From positions 620,001 through 684,000 of the forward strand of contig OZ251980.1 in NCBI GenBank assembly GCA_965246745.1: a stretch of 64,000 bases of DNA, in the 5' to 3' direction. Positions within the stretch are counted from its first letter, which is position 1. Each line of letters begins with the position of its first letter. This document shows, piece by piece, positions 33,841 to 41,840 of this stretch. Position numbers and translations under genes: made by a program. The stretch comes from JANXMY01 sp965246745. GTDB lineage: Bacteria; Armatimonadota; Armatimonadia; Armatimonadales; Capsulimonadaceae. Below the pieces are notes generated by a model. That model searched no databases and was not told the DNA's origin. It saw nothing but the letters and a program-made list of their open reading frames with translations.

Positions 33841-34351
33841 TGCTCTTGCTTTCTTTCCAATAACGGTTCGCCGTCTCGGTGTGTGTCGAAAATGCCAGCG
33901 CTTCCGGTCCCGTCGCGGCCCTGGCTGCGGATGTTTCCGCTGACGGCACGAACTCCGCAAGAACCCCCGGCGGCAGCGGCGGCGCAAGGCCGAACACCAG
34001 CAGCGTCCCGCCGGGCGCAGACCGCGCGTCAAATAAAACAATCTCGGCGGGATTGACCGCGAACCCCGTTTCTTCGCGCACTTCCCGCGCCCCCGCCTCC
34101 TGCCACGACTCGCCGGTCTCGATAAACCCGCCCGGCAGCCCCCATTTCCCCGCCGCCGGCTCCTGCACCCGCTTCACCAGCAGCAGGCCGTTGTCCCCAA
34201 TCGGCACAAGCACGACCGACACGGGCAATGGGTTGGAATACGTCGTGTTCTCGCACCGGGCGCACCGCCTCGGATACGCCGCGCCGTCGGCAAAGGCCGT
34301 CCCGCAGTAGGAACAATACGCGTTTTTTTGGTACACTGTCAATGTCCTCAC
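33803..34351 (-). CDS. NUDIX hydrolase with N-terminal zinc ribbon
   Basis: 182 residues. The N-terminal CSYCG...CARCEN ribbon is followed by GLPGGFIETGESWQEAGA and REVREETGF, a full Nudix box (G-x5-E-x7-R-E-x2-E-E-x-G). The ribbon is typical of NudC/ADP-ribose-type NUDIX enzymes; substrate not decidable. Two GTG starts: 34351 (used) and 34336, the latter with GAGG 9 nt upstream. It overlaps the thioredoxin gene and is divergent from the sirtuin gene. Confidence 0.88.
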   Translation of the reverse strand: MRTLTVYQKNAYCSYCGTAFADGAAYPRRCARCENTTYSNPLPVSVVLVPIGDNGLLLVKRVQEPAAGKWGLPGGFIETGESWQEAGAREVREETGFAVNPAEIVLFDARSAPGGTLLVFGLAPPLPPGVLAEFVPSAETSAARAATGPEALAFSTHTETANRYWKESKSNDQADAGRQGCY

Positions 34352-34372
34352 GGTTCCCGCGTCTTACATCTT

Positions 34373-34421
34373 GTGTCGCCGCGACACTGGTTTATCTGAG
34401 CCTCGGGTTTCAACCCGTGGC
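34373..34421 (+). repeat. REP-like single unit, copy C
   Basis: GTGTCG-CCG-CGACAC, linker TGGTTTATCTG, then AGCCTCGG-GTT-TC-AAC-CCGTGGC. It is a solo right-hand unit in the divergent NUDIX/sirtuin gap. Confidence 0.8.
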
Positions 34422-34454
34422 ATTTATGCCCACGGCCCCTCATCCGTTAAAATT

Positions 34455-35186
34455 ATGCCCACCCTCACCGACATCGCCCATCACATCGTCATTCTGACCG
34501 GGGCCGGCGTCTCGGTCGGCTCCGGCCTGCCGACCTACCGAGGCCCCGGCGGCCTCTGGGAGACCGCCGACATTGCCCGGCTTGTTGAAGCACGCCACCT
34601 GCCCGGCAGCCTGCCCGGCCTGTGGCGCTTGTATTCCGAACGCCGCCAAGTCGCCCGCGCGGCGGAGCCGAACCCGGCGCACCTCGCGGTTGCCGCACTC
34701 CAAAAGCGGCGGCCCGAGGCCGTTACGCTGCTGACCCAGAACGTGGACAATCTCCATCAGCGGGCCGGCTCGCCGCAAGTCACGGAATTGCACGGCTCCG
34801 CCTTTCGGACGCGCTGCACCAACCCCGCCTGCGACCTGCCGCCGTTCGACGACACGCGCTCCTACGACGCCGTTCCCGAATGCCCGCGCTGCGGCTCCGC
34901 GCTCCGCCCGGACGTGGTGCTGTTCGGCGAGACCCTGCCTGAAGCCGTTCTGCGGCAGTCCCAAACCGCGCTTGACGCCTGCGACCTCTTTTACGCCGCC
35001 GGCACCTCCGGCGTCGTCTGGCCCGCCGCCGCCTTTGTGCAGATTGCCGCGCAGGCCGGCGCGTACACTGTTTTGGTCAATCTCGACGCGGGCGAAGGCG
35101 CAGCGCAGTTCGACAAAGTCGTCTTAGGCCGCGCCGAGGACGTGCTGCCGGGGCTGCTTGGGCAACGCCCCCCCCGCCCCCAATAA
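34455..35186 (+). CDS. cobB: Sirtuin-type NAD-dependent protein deacylase
   Basis: 243 residues, usual for class III/U bacterial sirtuins. HIVILTGAGVSVGSGLPTYR is the NAD site (GAG-S...FR-like), TQNVDNLHQRAG and ELHGS include catalytic His, four zinc cysteines are in CTNPAC and CPRCGS, and LRPDVVLFGE closes the active site. Removes acyl groups from lysines using NAD. ATG 34455 follows a REP-like unit; no clear ribosome site. Confidence 0.95.
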   Translation: MPTLTDIAHHIVILTGAGVSVGSGLPTYRGPGGLWETADIARLVEARHLPGSLPGLWRLYSERRQVARAAEPNPAHLAVAALQKRRPEAVTLLTQNVDNLHQRAGSPQVTELHGSAFRTRCTNPACDLPPFDDTRSYDAVPECPRCGSALRPDVVLFGETLPEAVLRQSQTALDACDLFYAAGTSGVVWPAAAFVQIAAQAGAYTVLVNLDAGEGAAQFDKVVLGRAEDVLPGLLGQRPPRPQ

Positions 35187-35347
35187 TGGGGGAGTCGGAA
35201 AAGAAGTAGGCAGGCCCATGTTCCTGCCCCGACGGGGCTAACCCCGTAGGGGCGAACCTCGTGTTCGCCCTTCTTTTGGCGTGTTCGCCCTTTGTTCCGG
35301 CTCCCCCATTATTGGGGGGGGGGGGGACTATATTGGGGGCGGGGGGA
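35172..35347. repeat. Inverted repeat with G13 tract and GGGCGAAC palindromes
   Basis: CCCCCAATAATGGGGGAG near 35177 recurs in reverse as CTCCCCCATTATTGGGGG near 35301, enclosing GTAGGGGCGAAC...GTTCGCCC words. A run of 13 G follows the right arm. It overlaps the last codons of the sirtuin gene and ends at the recQ stop. It looks like a small inserted palindromic element. Confidence 0.6.
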
Positions 35348-37474
35348 CTATTCCCCCGTAATCTTCAGCACATCGCCGCCGTACTTCTCTAATTTTGCCG
35401 GGCCGACCCCGCTGACTTCCAGCAGGTCGTCTTCCGACTGAGGCCGGGCGCGGGCGATCTCGATCAGCGTCTTGTCGCTGAACACCACATACGGCGGCAC
35501 GGCGTCTTTCGACGCCTGCCGGGTGCGCCACGATTTCAGCTCCGTCAAAATCTCGTCGCTGCCGCCGCCGCCGCTGTCAGGGTCGGCGGCGGAGCGGGGC
35601 GCAAAGCCGCGCGGGACTTGGACCCCCACCGGCAGATGGTCCTGCCAGGCCGCCCGGCCCGCCGCCGTCACCGTGCAGACAAAATACGCATCTTCATCGC
35701 CCTGATGCAGCAGGCCCTCGGCAATCAAAGACTCTAAAAACTTGTCTACGACGGCGACCGTGCTGCCGCGAAACAGGCCGCTGAGCGCATTGCCCGGCGC
35801 GGCGGCTTTGTCGCCCAGCGTGCCCGCGCCGCGCAGCAGCTTGTTCAAGCGCGCTTTGCCCACGGCAGGCTTCAAAGCATCGAGGCCGTGCAGGACCGAG
35901 TGGATGTCGCCGGGGTTGACTTGCGCCGGCATCGGGACCGACGGCAGGTTTTTCCCGGACGGCGCGAGCGGCGCGGCGGGCGGCGAGTCGCAGTTGTCGC
36001 AGCAGAACGAAGTCGCCGGCGGCTCCTGCCGGTCGCCGAAGTAATCTAAAACTGTCCGGCGGCGGCAGTACGGCGTCTTGCAGTAGTCTACGATCTCGTC
36101 GAGGCGACGCAGGCGCTCGGCCCGCTGCTTGGCGAGGTCGGCGGCAATCGAGCGCCGGGCATCCGGCGGAAAATCGGTCCGGGCCAGGGTCAAGACCACG
36201 GCATCGCCGGTCTGCGCGACCCGCTGAATCAGGCCGCCGCGCTCCAGCTCGCCGAGCGCCAGGCGCGATTTGATGTCGCTCCAGTCCAGGGCGCTGCCCC
36301 AGCTTTTCGGCAGCCGGGCCGTGCGTTCGGCTTCGTCTTTTTGGGCATCGGCAAAACGCCGCACATGCCCGAACGCCCGCTCGACATCGCCGACCGTCAG
36401 CGCTTCGTTGTCAATAAACCACTCGCGGGTCTTGCGGTCGGTGAAATGGTACAAAATCGTGCAGCGCGACTTGCGGCCGTCGCGCCCCGCCCGGCCCGCT
36501 TCCTGATAATAACTCTCCAAGCTGTCCGGGCAGGCGCAGTGGATCACAAACCGCACATCGGGCTTGTCAATCCCCATGCCGAACGCGTTGGTCGCGACCA
36601 GCACCTGCCGCTCGCCGTCCAGCCATTCCCGCTGCATGCGGTTCCGAACCTCGGGGTCCAGCCCCGCATGGTACATCCCCGCCGTCTGGCCGATTTTTGC
36701 CAGCGCGTCCCCCGCGACTTCAAACACCTGCTCGCACTGCTTGCGGGTCGCGACATAGATGAGGCCGCTCCCGCCGAGTGCGGACAGCTTCGGCAGGGCG
36801 CGGGCCAGCTTGTCTTCCCGCTCCGATTCACTCTTGCACCGATGCACTGAAAAATGCAGATTGGGCCGGTTGAAGCCGCCGACCAAGACCAAAGGGTCGC
36901 GCATCCCGAGATTGGCCGTAATTGACCCCTGAACCCGCGTCGTTGCCGTCGCCGTCGCGGCAAGTAATGGCGGACTGCCCAAAGTTTCCACCACTTCGCG
37001 CAGGCTTAGGTAATCGGGCCGGAAATCATGCCCCCACTCCGAAATGCAGTGCGCCTCGTCCACCACAAACCGGGCGATTTGGACGCTCTTCAACGCGTCC
37101 ATAAAGACGCCCGACCGAAATCGCTCCGGGGCCACATACACCAATTTAAGATGCCCCTGCCGCATCTTGCGAATAAGATCATACTGCTCGTCGGGCGACT
37201 GCAAAGAAGTCAGGCACGCACAGCCGATACTCTCAAACGCCGGGCGCTTATTGAGCGCATCCACTTGGTCCCGCATCAAGGCAATCAGCGGCGACACCAC
37301 CAGCGTCACACCCTCCGAAAGCGCCGCCGGAAGCTGAAAGCACAGCGACTTCCCCGCCCCCGTCGGCATCACCACCAAAACATCCCGCCCGGAAAGCGTC
37401 GCCTCCACCGCGTCCCGCTGCTGCGGCCGGAACTCCCCGTACCCGAAATAAGTTTGCAGGCTGTCTTCTAACAC
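35348..37474 (-). CDS. recQ: ATP-dependent DNA helicase RecQ
   Basis: 708 residues. Helicase motifs: Q/0 FRPQQRDAVEATL, Walker A VVMPTGAGKSLCFQLPA, DEAH box VVDEAHCISEWGHDFRPDYL, motif VI QEAGRAGRDGRKSR; then RecQ zinc subdomain (YCKTPYCRRRTVL ... CCDNC), an RQC-like winged helix and a C-terminal HRDC domain (about 630-705). Unwinds DNA 3'-5' in repair. The frame is open to 37852, but GTG 37474 matches where the family begins. A TATAAT box ends 6 bases before that GTG, so the mRNA is predicted leaderless. Confidence 0.95.
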   Translation of the reverse strand: MLEDSLQTYFGYGEFRPQQRDAVEATLSGRDVLVVMPTGAGKSLCFQLPAALSEGVTLVVSPLIALMRDQVDALNKRPAFESIGCACLTSLQSPDEQYDLIRKMRQGHLKLVYVAPERFRSGVFMDALKSVQIARFVVDEAHCISEWGHDFRPDYLSLREVVETLGSPPLLAATATATTRVQGSITANLGMRDPLVLVGGFNRPNLHFSVHRCKSESEREDKLARALPKLSALGGSGLIYVATRKQCEQVFEVAGDALAKIGQTAGMYHAGLDPEVRNRMQREWLDGERQVLVATNAFGMGIDKPDVRFVIHCACPDSLESYYQEAGRAGRDGRKSRCTILYHFTDRKTREWFIDNEALTVGDVERAFGHVRRFADAQKDEAERTARLPKSWGSALDWSDIKSRLALGELERGGLIQRVAQTGDAVVLTLARTDFPPDARRSIAADLAKQRAERLRRLDEIVDYCKTPYCRRRTVLDYFGDRQEPPATSFCCDNCDSPPAAPLAPSGKNLPSVPMPAQVNPGDIHSVLHGLDALKPAVGKARLNKLLRGAGTLGDKAAAPGNALSGLFRGSTVAVVDKFLESLIAEGLLHQGDEDAYFVCTVTAAGRAAWQDHLPVGVQVPRGFAPRSAADPDSGGGGSDEILTELKSWRTRQASKDAVPPYVVFSDKTLIEIARARPQSEDDLLEVSGVGPAKLEKYGGDVLKITGE

Positions 37475-37480
37475 AGTGTT

Positions 37481-37486
37481 ATTATA
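37481..37486 (-). promoter_or_regulatory. -10 box directly in front of recQ (leaderless start)
   Basis: TATAAT on the minus strand with TTGTTT 16 bp upstream. The predicted transcription start coincides with the GTG at 37474. Confidence 0.65.
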
Positions 37487-37530
37487 CCCGACACGCTCTT
37501 CCAAACAAAAAGTGGACCTGTACGAATAAA

Positions 37531-37622
37531 AGGGCGAACACCAAGTTCGCCCCTGCATCGTGTCTCTTAACCCTCTCCTTTCTTGAGAAGAGGGTGGCAG
37601 CTTGCTGCCGGGTGAGGTTCTT
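37531..37622. repeat. Dispersed palindromes (GGGCGAACxxxxxGTTCGCCC and GAGGGTGGC...GGGTGAGG)
   Basis: GGGCGAACACCAAGTTCGCCC forms a hairpin at 37532-37552; CCCTCTCCTTTCTTGAGAAG and GAGGGTGGCAGC..GCTGCCGGGTGAGG follow. The same words occur at 35225-35300 and 33277-33330. Confidence 0.6.
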
Positions 37623-37644
37623 CCGCGTTGCCTTTCAGCCGGCG

Positions 37645-38067
37645 TCACTTGCCGTGTTTCTGCGCCTCGTCCCGCGCGTCTTTCGCTTTCTCGGTATTGG
37701 GCACAAACTGATGCCCGGCGTGGTCGCCTTCCAGTTTTTCCTGCTCGGTGGCGGCTTTCTCTTCCGGCGAGAGCTTGTCCCACGCGTCTTTCGGCAGGTA
37801 GCGGTGCATGCCGTCTTCGCGCTCCGCCGGCTTGCCGTCGGCGGTCGTCCACTCTTCCTCAGTCCACTCGTGCAGGTGTTTTTGTTCGTCAGTCTGCTCC
37901 CCTTCTTTGTAGCCGCCGCCGGCTTTCTCGTACTCGTGAACCAAAAGCTGCGCTTTGCGGGCGCTCCACTGACCGGGCCGCCCGCCTTTGTCCCCGGCGG
38001 TGATCTCGTTTTTTAGGCGTGCCCGCAGGGCGGGGTCGGTGTAAATCTCTTCCGGCGCTTTTGCCAT
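37645..38067 (-). CDS. Conserved small protein, DUF5872-like
   Basis: 140 residues, very hydrophilic. PALRARLKNEITAGDKGGRP, GQWSARKAQLLVHEYEKAGG and HEWTEEEWTTADGKPA are highly conserved in a family of uncharacterised bacterial proteins as I remember them; RYLPKDAWDKLSPEEKAATE follows. No catalytic residues or membrane segments are seen. It follows the SDR gene by 14 nt and is probably co-transcribed with it. Confidence 0.75.
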   Translation of the reverse strand: MAKAPEEIYTDPALRARLKNEITAGDKGGRPGQWSARKAQLLVHEYEKAGGGYKEGEQTDEQKHLHEWTEEEWTTADGKPAEREDGMHRYLPKDAWDKLSPEEKAATEQEKLEGDHAGHQFVPNTEKAKDARDEAQKHGK

Positions 38068-38081
38068 TGGGATAGGTCTTT

Positions 38082-39008
38082 CTAATTGTAAATCTTTGCC
38101 AGCATCTGCTCAAATGTCTGCGGGGCGACCCCGAACACGTCTTTGACGGCCTGGGATGTCGTGATGTTATCCAAGCCTAAATTCTTAAGCTGATCGCGCG
38201 TCACCGGCGGCTTCGGCAGTATTTTCTCCATCACCGTCGCGGCGGCGTACAGCAGCGGAATTGGCGCATGGAGCAGCGGCTTTTTCGGCTTGCCCAGCGA
38301 CCGGGCAAAGCCCTTCAATAGCTCATTAAACGAAAGCTGCGTCGCCCCCCCGACTTCATACGTCTCGTTGATCGTGTCCCCCCGCCCGAGCGACTGCACG
38401 ACGCATTCCACCAGGTCGTCAATCCAGATCGGCTGGAACAAGTTGTACCCGGAGCCGGGCACGGGGATCACCGGAAACGGCAGCCCGACCGGCAGCCCGC
38501 CGTGCAGCACCAAATCTTTCATCTGCGCCACAAACTCGCCGTCGGCCCCGAGGATCAGCGACGGCCGAAAAATCGTGAACGGCAGCTTCGAGCCGATCAC
38601 GATCCGCTCGGCCTGATACTTGGTCTGCGAGTAAACCGCCGGCGAGTTCATGGACGACCCAATCGCGCTCATGTAGACAAACCGCCCGTCAAAGCCCGCC
38701 CGCAGCGCTTCGTCCACAACGTTCCGCGTCCCTTCGACATGCACCCGTTGAAACGTCTGCCCCTTGCGCGGCGCTTCTTGAATAATCCCGACCAGATGGA
38801 TGATCGCCTCCGCCCCCGCAAACATCTCCGGCGTCAGCGAAATCGCCTCGGTCACATCCACGCCCCGGATGTACTCCACCCCGTCTATCCGGTTCTTGCG
38901 GACCGGCACCTGCCGCACCAGCCCCCGCACGGGATGGCCGACCTTCACCAGCCCTTCGCAAATATGCCGCCCGACAAACCCGGATGCCCCGGTGACCAAA
39001 ACCGTCAT
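38082..39008 (-). CDS. NAD(P)-binding SDR of the NDUFA9/complex I-associated type
   Basis: 308 residues. MTVLVTGASGFVGRHICEGL is the Rossmann GxxGxxG motif; FVYMSAIGSS and YSQTKYQAERIV give the Ser and YxxxK-type positions (Tyr present, Lys three residues on). IFRPSLILGADGEFVAQM and FQPIWIDDLVECV are characteristic of the NDUFA9-like atypical SDR5 group. Likely binds NAD(P)H; reaction unknown. Confidence 0.85.
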   Translation of the reverse strand: MTVLVTGASGFVGRHICEGLVKVGHPVRGLVRQVPVRKNRIDGVEYIRGVDVTEAISLTPEMFAGAEAIIHLVGIIQEAPRKGQTFQRVHVEGTRNVVDEALRAGFDGRFVYMSAIGSSMNSPAVYSQTKYQAERIVIGSKLPFTIFRPSLILGADGEFVAQMKDLVLHGGLPVGLPFPVIPVPGSGYNLFQPIWIDDLVECVVQSLGRGDTINETYEVGGATQLSFNELLKGFARSLGKPKKPLLHAPIPLLYAAATVMEKILPKPPVTRDQLKNLGLDNITTSQAVKDVFGVAPQTFEQMLAKIYN

Positions 39009-39154
39009 GTGCGCCCCGCCTTCTGTGTCTCAACTTTTGAAGTATTCTTGGAAGTATTCTGCCGCTATGATACCCCACTGCACGCCAAAGGCAAAACGGC
39101 AGGCCGAAGCAAGGCTTGGGCAGATAGCGGGAAAGCGTCCAGTAGAGGCAAAAT

Positions 39155-39187
39155 AAAAAAGACAGCCCATTGCAGGGGCTGTCTTTT
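39155..39187. terminator. Bidirectional terminator
   Basis: A6 GACAGCCC..GGGGCTGTC T4. It isolates the 38-residue ORF from the SDR promoter region. The rest of the 207-nt gap 39009-39215 shows nothing else. Confidence 0.8.
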
Positions 39188-39215
39188 CAACTTGGGCAGA
39201 AAGAAGGTGATTCCT

Positions 39216-39332
39216 ATGTCCAAGAGATTACGACGGGCAGTCGTTCGAGTGCGCCCCGTCGCTCAACTCATCGCCGCGCTTGCAACGACAATCGCCGCGA
39301 TTTTCCGAATTCTTAAAGCCCTCGGGTTCTAA
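39216..39332 (+). CDS. 38-residue basic amphipathic peptide
   Basis: MSKRLRRAVVRVRPVAQLIA ... IFRILKALGF. AAGGTGATTCCT precedes the ATG, giving a consensus ribosome site at 8 nt, and the ORF is bracketed by two intrinsic terminators, so it has its own transcript. It is strongly basic at the N-terminus with a hydrophobic helix (LIAALATTIAAIFRIL). It could be a membrane-active toxin peptide or a small regulatory protein; no family recognised. It abuts the far end of the integron. Confidence 0.55.
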   Translation: MSKRLRRAVVRVRPVAQLIAALATTIAAIFRILKALGF

Positions 39333-39342
39333 GGTTCGGTAA

Positions 39343-39380
39343 GAAGAAGGGGGCCGCCGCCGAGCGGTTCCCTTCTTTTT
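39343..39380 (+). terminator. Terminator behind the 38-residue ORF
   Basis: AGAAGGG-GGCCGC..GCGGTT-CCCTTCT followed by TTTT. Confidence 0.8.
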
Positions 39381-39486
39381 GCTGCTCGCCGCAGCAAACC
39401 GTACACTTGCACGTCTATCTTGACATATCGGCAGGGCGTTGTCAAGACTTGACCTGCGCCGCAGGGATTGTTCTACAGCCCCTTGC

Positions 39487-39565
39487 CTCAAACTTCTAAT
39501 GACACGCCTGCCGACTCGCCGCAGGCAGCCGCGCAAGGGGCATCCGGTGCAGCGCAGTGTTGGGC
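39487..39565 (-). other. attC-like site 5 (last of the array, degenerate)
   Basis: On the minus strand GCCCAAC opens the site and the close is GTTTGAG, a poor core. L'' (ACTGCGCTGCACCGGATGCC) matches the other sites. 79 bp. Confidence 0.7.
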
Positions 39566-39587
39566 CACGCCCAGAGAAGCCTGTCAG

Positions 39588-39850
39588 CTAGAAATGGGAA
39601 AGAATACGGTCATATTCGGCGTGCGGCCCAATCCAAAACCAATCGTACCCGACCTCATGCTCAAAGGCTAAAGCACGATACGGACGACCGACGCGAATAG
39701 ACCAAACATCTCCTTTAACCGCTTGAAATGTAGCGAGGGATGCAAAGGGTCAGACCGCAGCAAACCGTAATTCTTGTCCGCCAGCTCTCGCACTTCTTTG
39801 GGCAGTGCGTTGTAGCGTTCCCAGAAATCTGGCGTCGTGAAGTGGTTCAT
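39588..39850 (-). pseudogene. RelE/HigB-type toxin, frameshifted (integron cassette 5)
   Basis: ATG 39850 reads MNHFTTPDFWERYNALPKEV ... PSLHFKRLKE, then runs to an early stop at 39668. Skipping to the next frame at about 39717 restores WSIRVGRPYRALAFEHEVGY and WFWIGPHAEYDRILSHF, the normal RelE-type end, stopping at 39588. A single missing base (AAAGGAG where AAAGGGAG is expected) explains it. The partner antitoxin upstream is intact. A sequencing error is possible. Confidence 0.8.
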
Positions 39851-39880
39851 AACAGCAGGCAACACAAGGCAGAAATTGAT

Positions 39881-40078
39881 TCACAGCGGCCGGCACAGCC
39901 CGGCTTGCCGCTGCTCTCGCACCCGCTGCCGGAGTGCGTCAAAGCGGCCCGCCTCAACGTCCTGCACGATTTGACGATCCCATGCGTCAGACCGATATTC
40001 TTCAATCCAGTCCAAAAGATTTGCCAATTCTTCCTGCGGGAGTTCAACAATTGCTGCTTGGATTTCTTTAACGCTCAT
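39881..40078 (-). CDS. RelB-like antitoxin (integron cassette 5)
   Basis: 65 residues: MSVKEIQAAIVELPQEELAN, DWIEEYRSDAWDRQIVQDVE, ending REQRQAGLCRPL. This is the common short antitoxin that precedes RelE-type toxins ('AWDRQI...DxxAGR.D.L'). The toxin frame begins 31 nt after its stop and is broken. The pair shares one cassette between attC sites 4 and 5. Confidence 0.85.
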   Translation of the reverse strand: MSVKEIQAAIVELPQEELANLLDWIEEYRSDAWDRQIVQDVEAGRFDALRQRVREQRQAGLCRPL

Positions 40079-40132
40079 GTCCAGATTATACCTTCTTCAA
40101 GGCTTCTGCCGCGCACAAGGCAATGTGGCGCG

Positions 40133-40232
40133 GCCCAACGCCATCGCGCACCGGCGACACCCGCACTGCACAGCCAAACAATGACGCAGAGCAAGCCGGG
40201 CGGGCGGCGTCCGGTGCAGTGCATTGTTGGGC
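40133..40232 (-). other. attC-like site 4
   Basis: On the minus strand GCCCAAC AATGCACTGCACCGG... to ...GCGATGGC GTTGGGC. Both core sites and the L'/L'' arms are present. 100 bp. Confidence 0.85.
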
Positions 40233-40285
40233 CGCAGATTGAATAGCTGAGGCAACAGGCGATCTAAATTACAAGGATAGCCTAA

Positions 40286-40729
40286 TTACTTCTTGGCAAC
40301 CTCGGCCTCAATATCCCTCTGATATTCCCTGAATACGCCGTATATTTTGGGGTTTGCGTCGTAAAACGCCTGACGCCCGGCAATAATTTCAATTGCAGGT
40401 TTCAGGCGTGGGTAAAGGTCTCTAAACTTTTGCGGTTCGGCCCGCACTTTCTCAAGAACCAGATGAAGAAAACAACTTGCACTATCACATTCTTCCTTAC
40501 TTTCGTCTGAAGTCAGAAAGTCAGTGAACCAAAAAATGTAATAACTGAATACCGCCCAGGGGGCAAAGCGAAGTTCATCTACTCTGTCAATGGGACTACG
40601 AGTAAAATACTCTGATACCTCCCCAATAGATTTTCCGCCATAAAGATTGAAAGCATATTTGACATCAAGATCGTCAAGTTTACCCCACGCCTCACGGCTC
40701 GGTATGGGCGAAGGATTTTTCTTTGACAT
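40286..40729 (-). CDS. Cassette 4 protein, unknown
   Basis: 147 residues starting MSKKNPSPIPSREAWGKLDD. Soluble, helical; the middle VDELRFAPWAVFSYYIFWFT is aromatic-rich. No domain recognised; cassette genes of this kind are mostly orphan. The frame is open into attC site 3, but ATG 40729 is the first one outside the attC palindrome. Confidence 0.7.
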   Translation of the reverse strand: MSKKNPSPIPSREAWGKLDDLDVKYAFNLYGGKSIGEVSEYFTRSPIDRVDELRFAPWAVFSYYIFWFTDFLTSDESKEECDSASCFLHLVLEKVRAEPQKFRDLYPRLKPAIEIIAGRQAFYDANPKIYGVFREYQRDIEAEVAKK

Positions 40730-40771
40730 GGTATTCTGGCCTTGTGTTACGAATATGCCCCGCGTCCTGCG

Positions 40772-40869
40772 GCCCAAAGGCAAAGCTCAGCCGCGACACC
40801 GCCTGCACAGCCGAACGAGAAAACTGAGCCATCGGCGGCGGTGGCGTCGGCTGCAACGCATTGTTAGAC
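40772..40869 (-). other. attC-like site 3
   Basis: On the minus strand GTCTAAC AATGCG... to ...GAGCTTTGCC TTTGGGC. The right core has T in place of the G at the crossover (TTTGGGC), so it may recombine poorly. 98 bp. Confidence 0.8.
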
Positions 40870-40899
40870 CGCTGGCGGTGCCGCTCTCGTGACTGTGGT

Positions 40900-41088
40900 T
40901 CATGTCATGCTGACGACTTCTCGGTCAATCTCGACTGGTGCCGGCGACTGCGCTTTATCCTTTTGGATGAGTTCCAGGCAAAGGTAAACGCAGTCTAGGC
41001 AAACCCCACCGCGAACGCCCAAAATCAACTTCTTGATCTCTTGCCCGCACAACATGCAATGCTTCTCGTCGCGTCCTTCATCATGCAT
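40900..41088 (-). CDS. Orphan ClpX-type C4 zinc-finger protein (cassette 3)
   Basis: 62 residues. CMLCGQEIKKLILGVRGGVC then LDCVYLC has the C-x2-C...C-x2-C spacing and the 'LI.G..G.CxDC..LC' shape of the ClpX N-terminal zinc domain, but no ATPase follows. Such a free domain could bind ClpX clients or adaptor sites; that is inference. ATG 41088 has GGGAG 6 nt upstream; the longer frame reads into attC site 2. Confidence 0.75.
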   Translation of the reverse strand: MHDEGRDEKHCMLCGQEIKKLILGVRGGVCLDCVYLCLELIQKDKAQSPAPVEIDREVVSMT

Positions 41089-41132
41089 AGCATCTCCCGT
41101 CCTTTCGGTAACTACAAACCTTTGGCTCAGCG

Positions 41133-41229
41133 GTCTAACGCCAAAGCTCACCGGCGACACCGCCTGCACAGCCTTCAAGTGATGCACAGCAGCCGGCGCG
41201 GTGGCGTCAGGTGCAGCGCATTGTTAGGT
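41133..41229 (-). other. attC-like site 2
   Basis: On the minus strand ACCTAAC AATGCGCTGCACC... to ...GAGCTTTGGC GTTAGAC. 97 bp. The cassette 2 stop codon lies inside its first core (ACC TAA C). Confidence 0.88.
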
Positions 41230-41664
41230 TGCTGCCTGTTCCGCCTGGATTTGATGGTATTTCGCCTGTAAAAGTGGGAGCACCGCGCCGAAGTTGAACA
41301 GCAAATCGTCTATACTCTGAACGGGACGGCTGAAGCCGACACCCCAAACGCCCCAACGACCGGCCTCGGGGGGTAATATCTCCTCAATCCCAACGACATC
41401 CGTGGCCCAAACAATGCCAGCCCGAGAACCATCCGGCGCTTCCACAAAGCCGTCTCCGAAGTGACACCCATCGGGCGCATCCGGCTCTAAGAAATCGCTG
41501 ATTGTGCCAAAGCACCAGCCTTCGACCCGCGTTTCTTCGACTAACGGGAAGCCATAATAAACGGGTCCGCCGATTGGCCGAGCAATGAACGCGGGCAGAT
41601 CGGGCTGTGCTGAGACGGCTTGGTCATCAAGCCTTATTGCTTTCGAGTATCTTTCCTGGCTCAT
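41224..41664 (-). CDS. Cassette 2 protein, unknown
   Basis: 146 residues, starts MSQERYSKAIRLDDQAVSAQ, with beta-rich middle GPVYYGFPLVEETRVEGWCF and GIEEILPPEAGRWGVWGVGF. Soluble; no motif known to me. Its stop is formed by the attC core, which is typical of captured cassettes. Confidence 0.75.
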   Translation of the reverse strand: MSQERYSKAIRLDDQAVSAQPDLPAFIARPIGGPVYYGFPLVEETRVEGWCFGTISDFLEPDAPDGCHFGDGFVEAPDGSRAGIVWATDVVGIEEILPPEAGRWGVWGVGFSRPVQSIDDLLFNFGAVLPLLQAKYHQIQAEQAAT

Positions 41665-41689
41665 GCAAAAGACCCGCTGACGTGCAGCA

Positions 41690-41786
41690 ACCTAACGCCA
41701 AAGCTCAGCCGCGACACCGCCTGCAAAGCCGAACGAGACGCACAGGCACCGGCGGCGGTGGCGTCAGGTGCAGCGCATTGTTAGAC
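41690..41786 (-). other. attC-like site 1 (nearest the integrase)
   Basis: On the minus strand GTCTAAC AATGCGCTGCACCTGACGCC... to ...GAGCTTTGGC GTTAGGT. 97 bp; nearly the same as site 2 in its arms. Confidence 0.88.
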
Positions 41787-41840
41787 TGCTCCGGTAAAGC
41801 ATATTGTGACAGGCATTTATAGCGTATGGAAAGGCGCGAT

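Noticed and set aside
37475..37852. Longer RecQ with 126 extra N-terminal residues
   Set aside because: The extension overlaps a conserved small gene and dispersed repeats and has no RecQ similarity; the promoter lies at 37481-37509.
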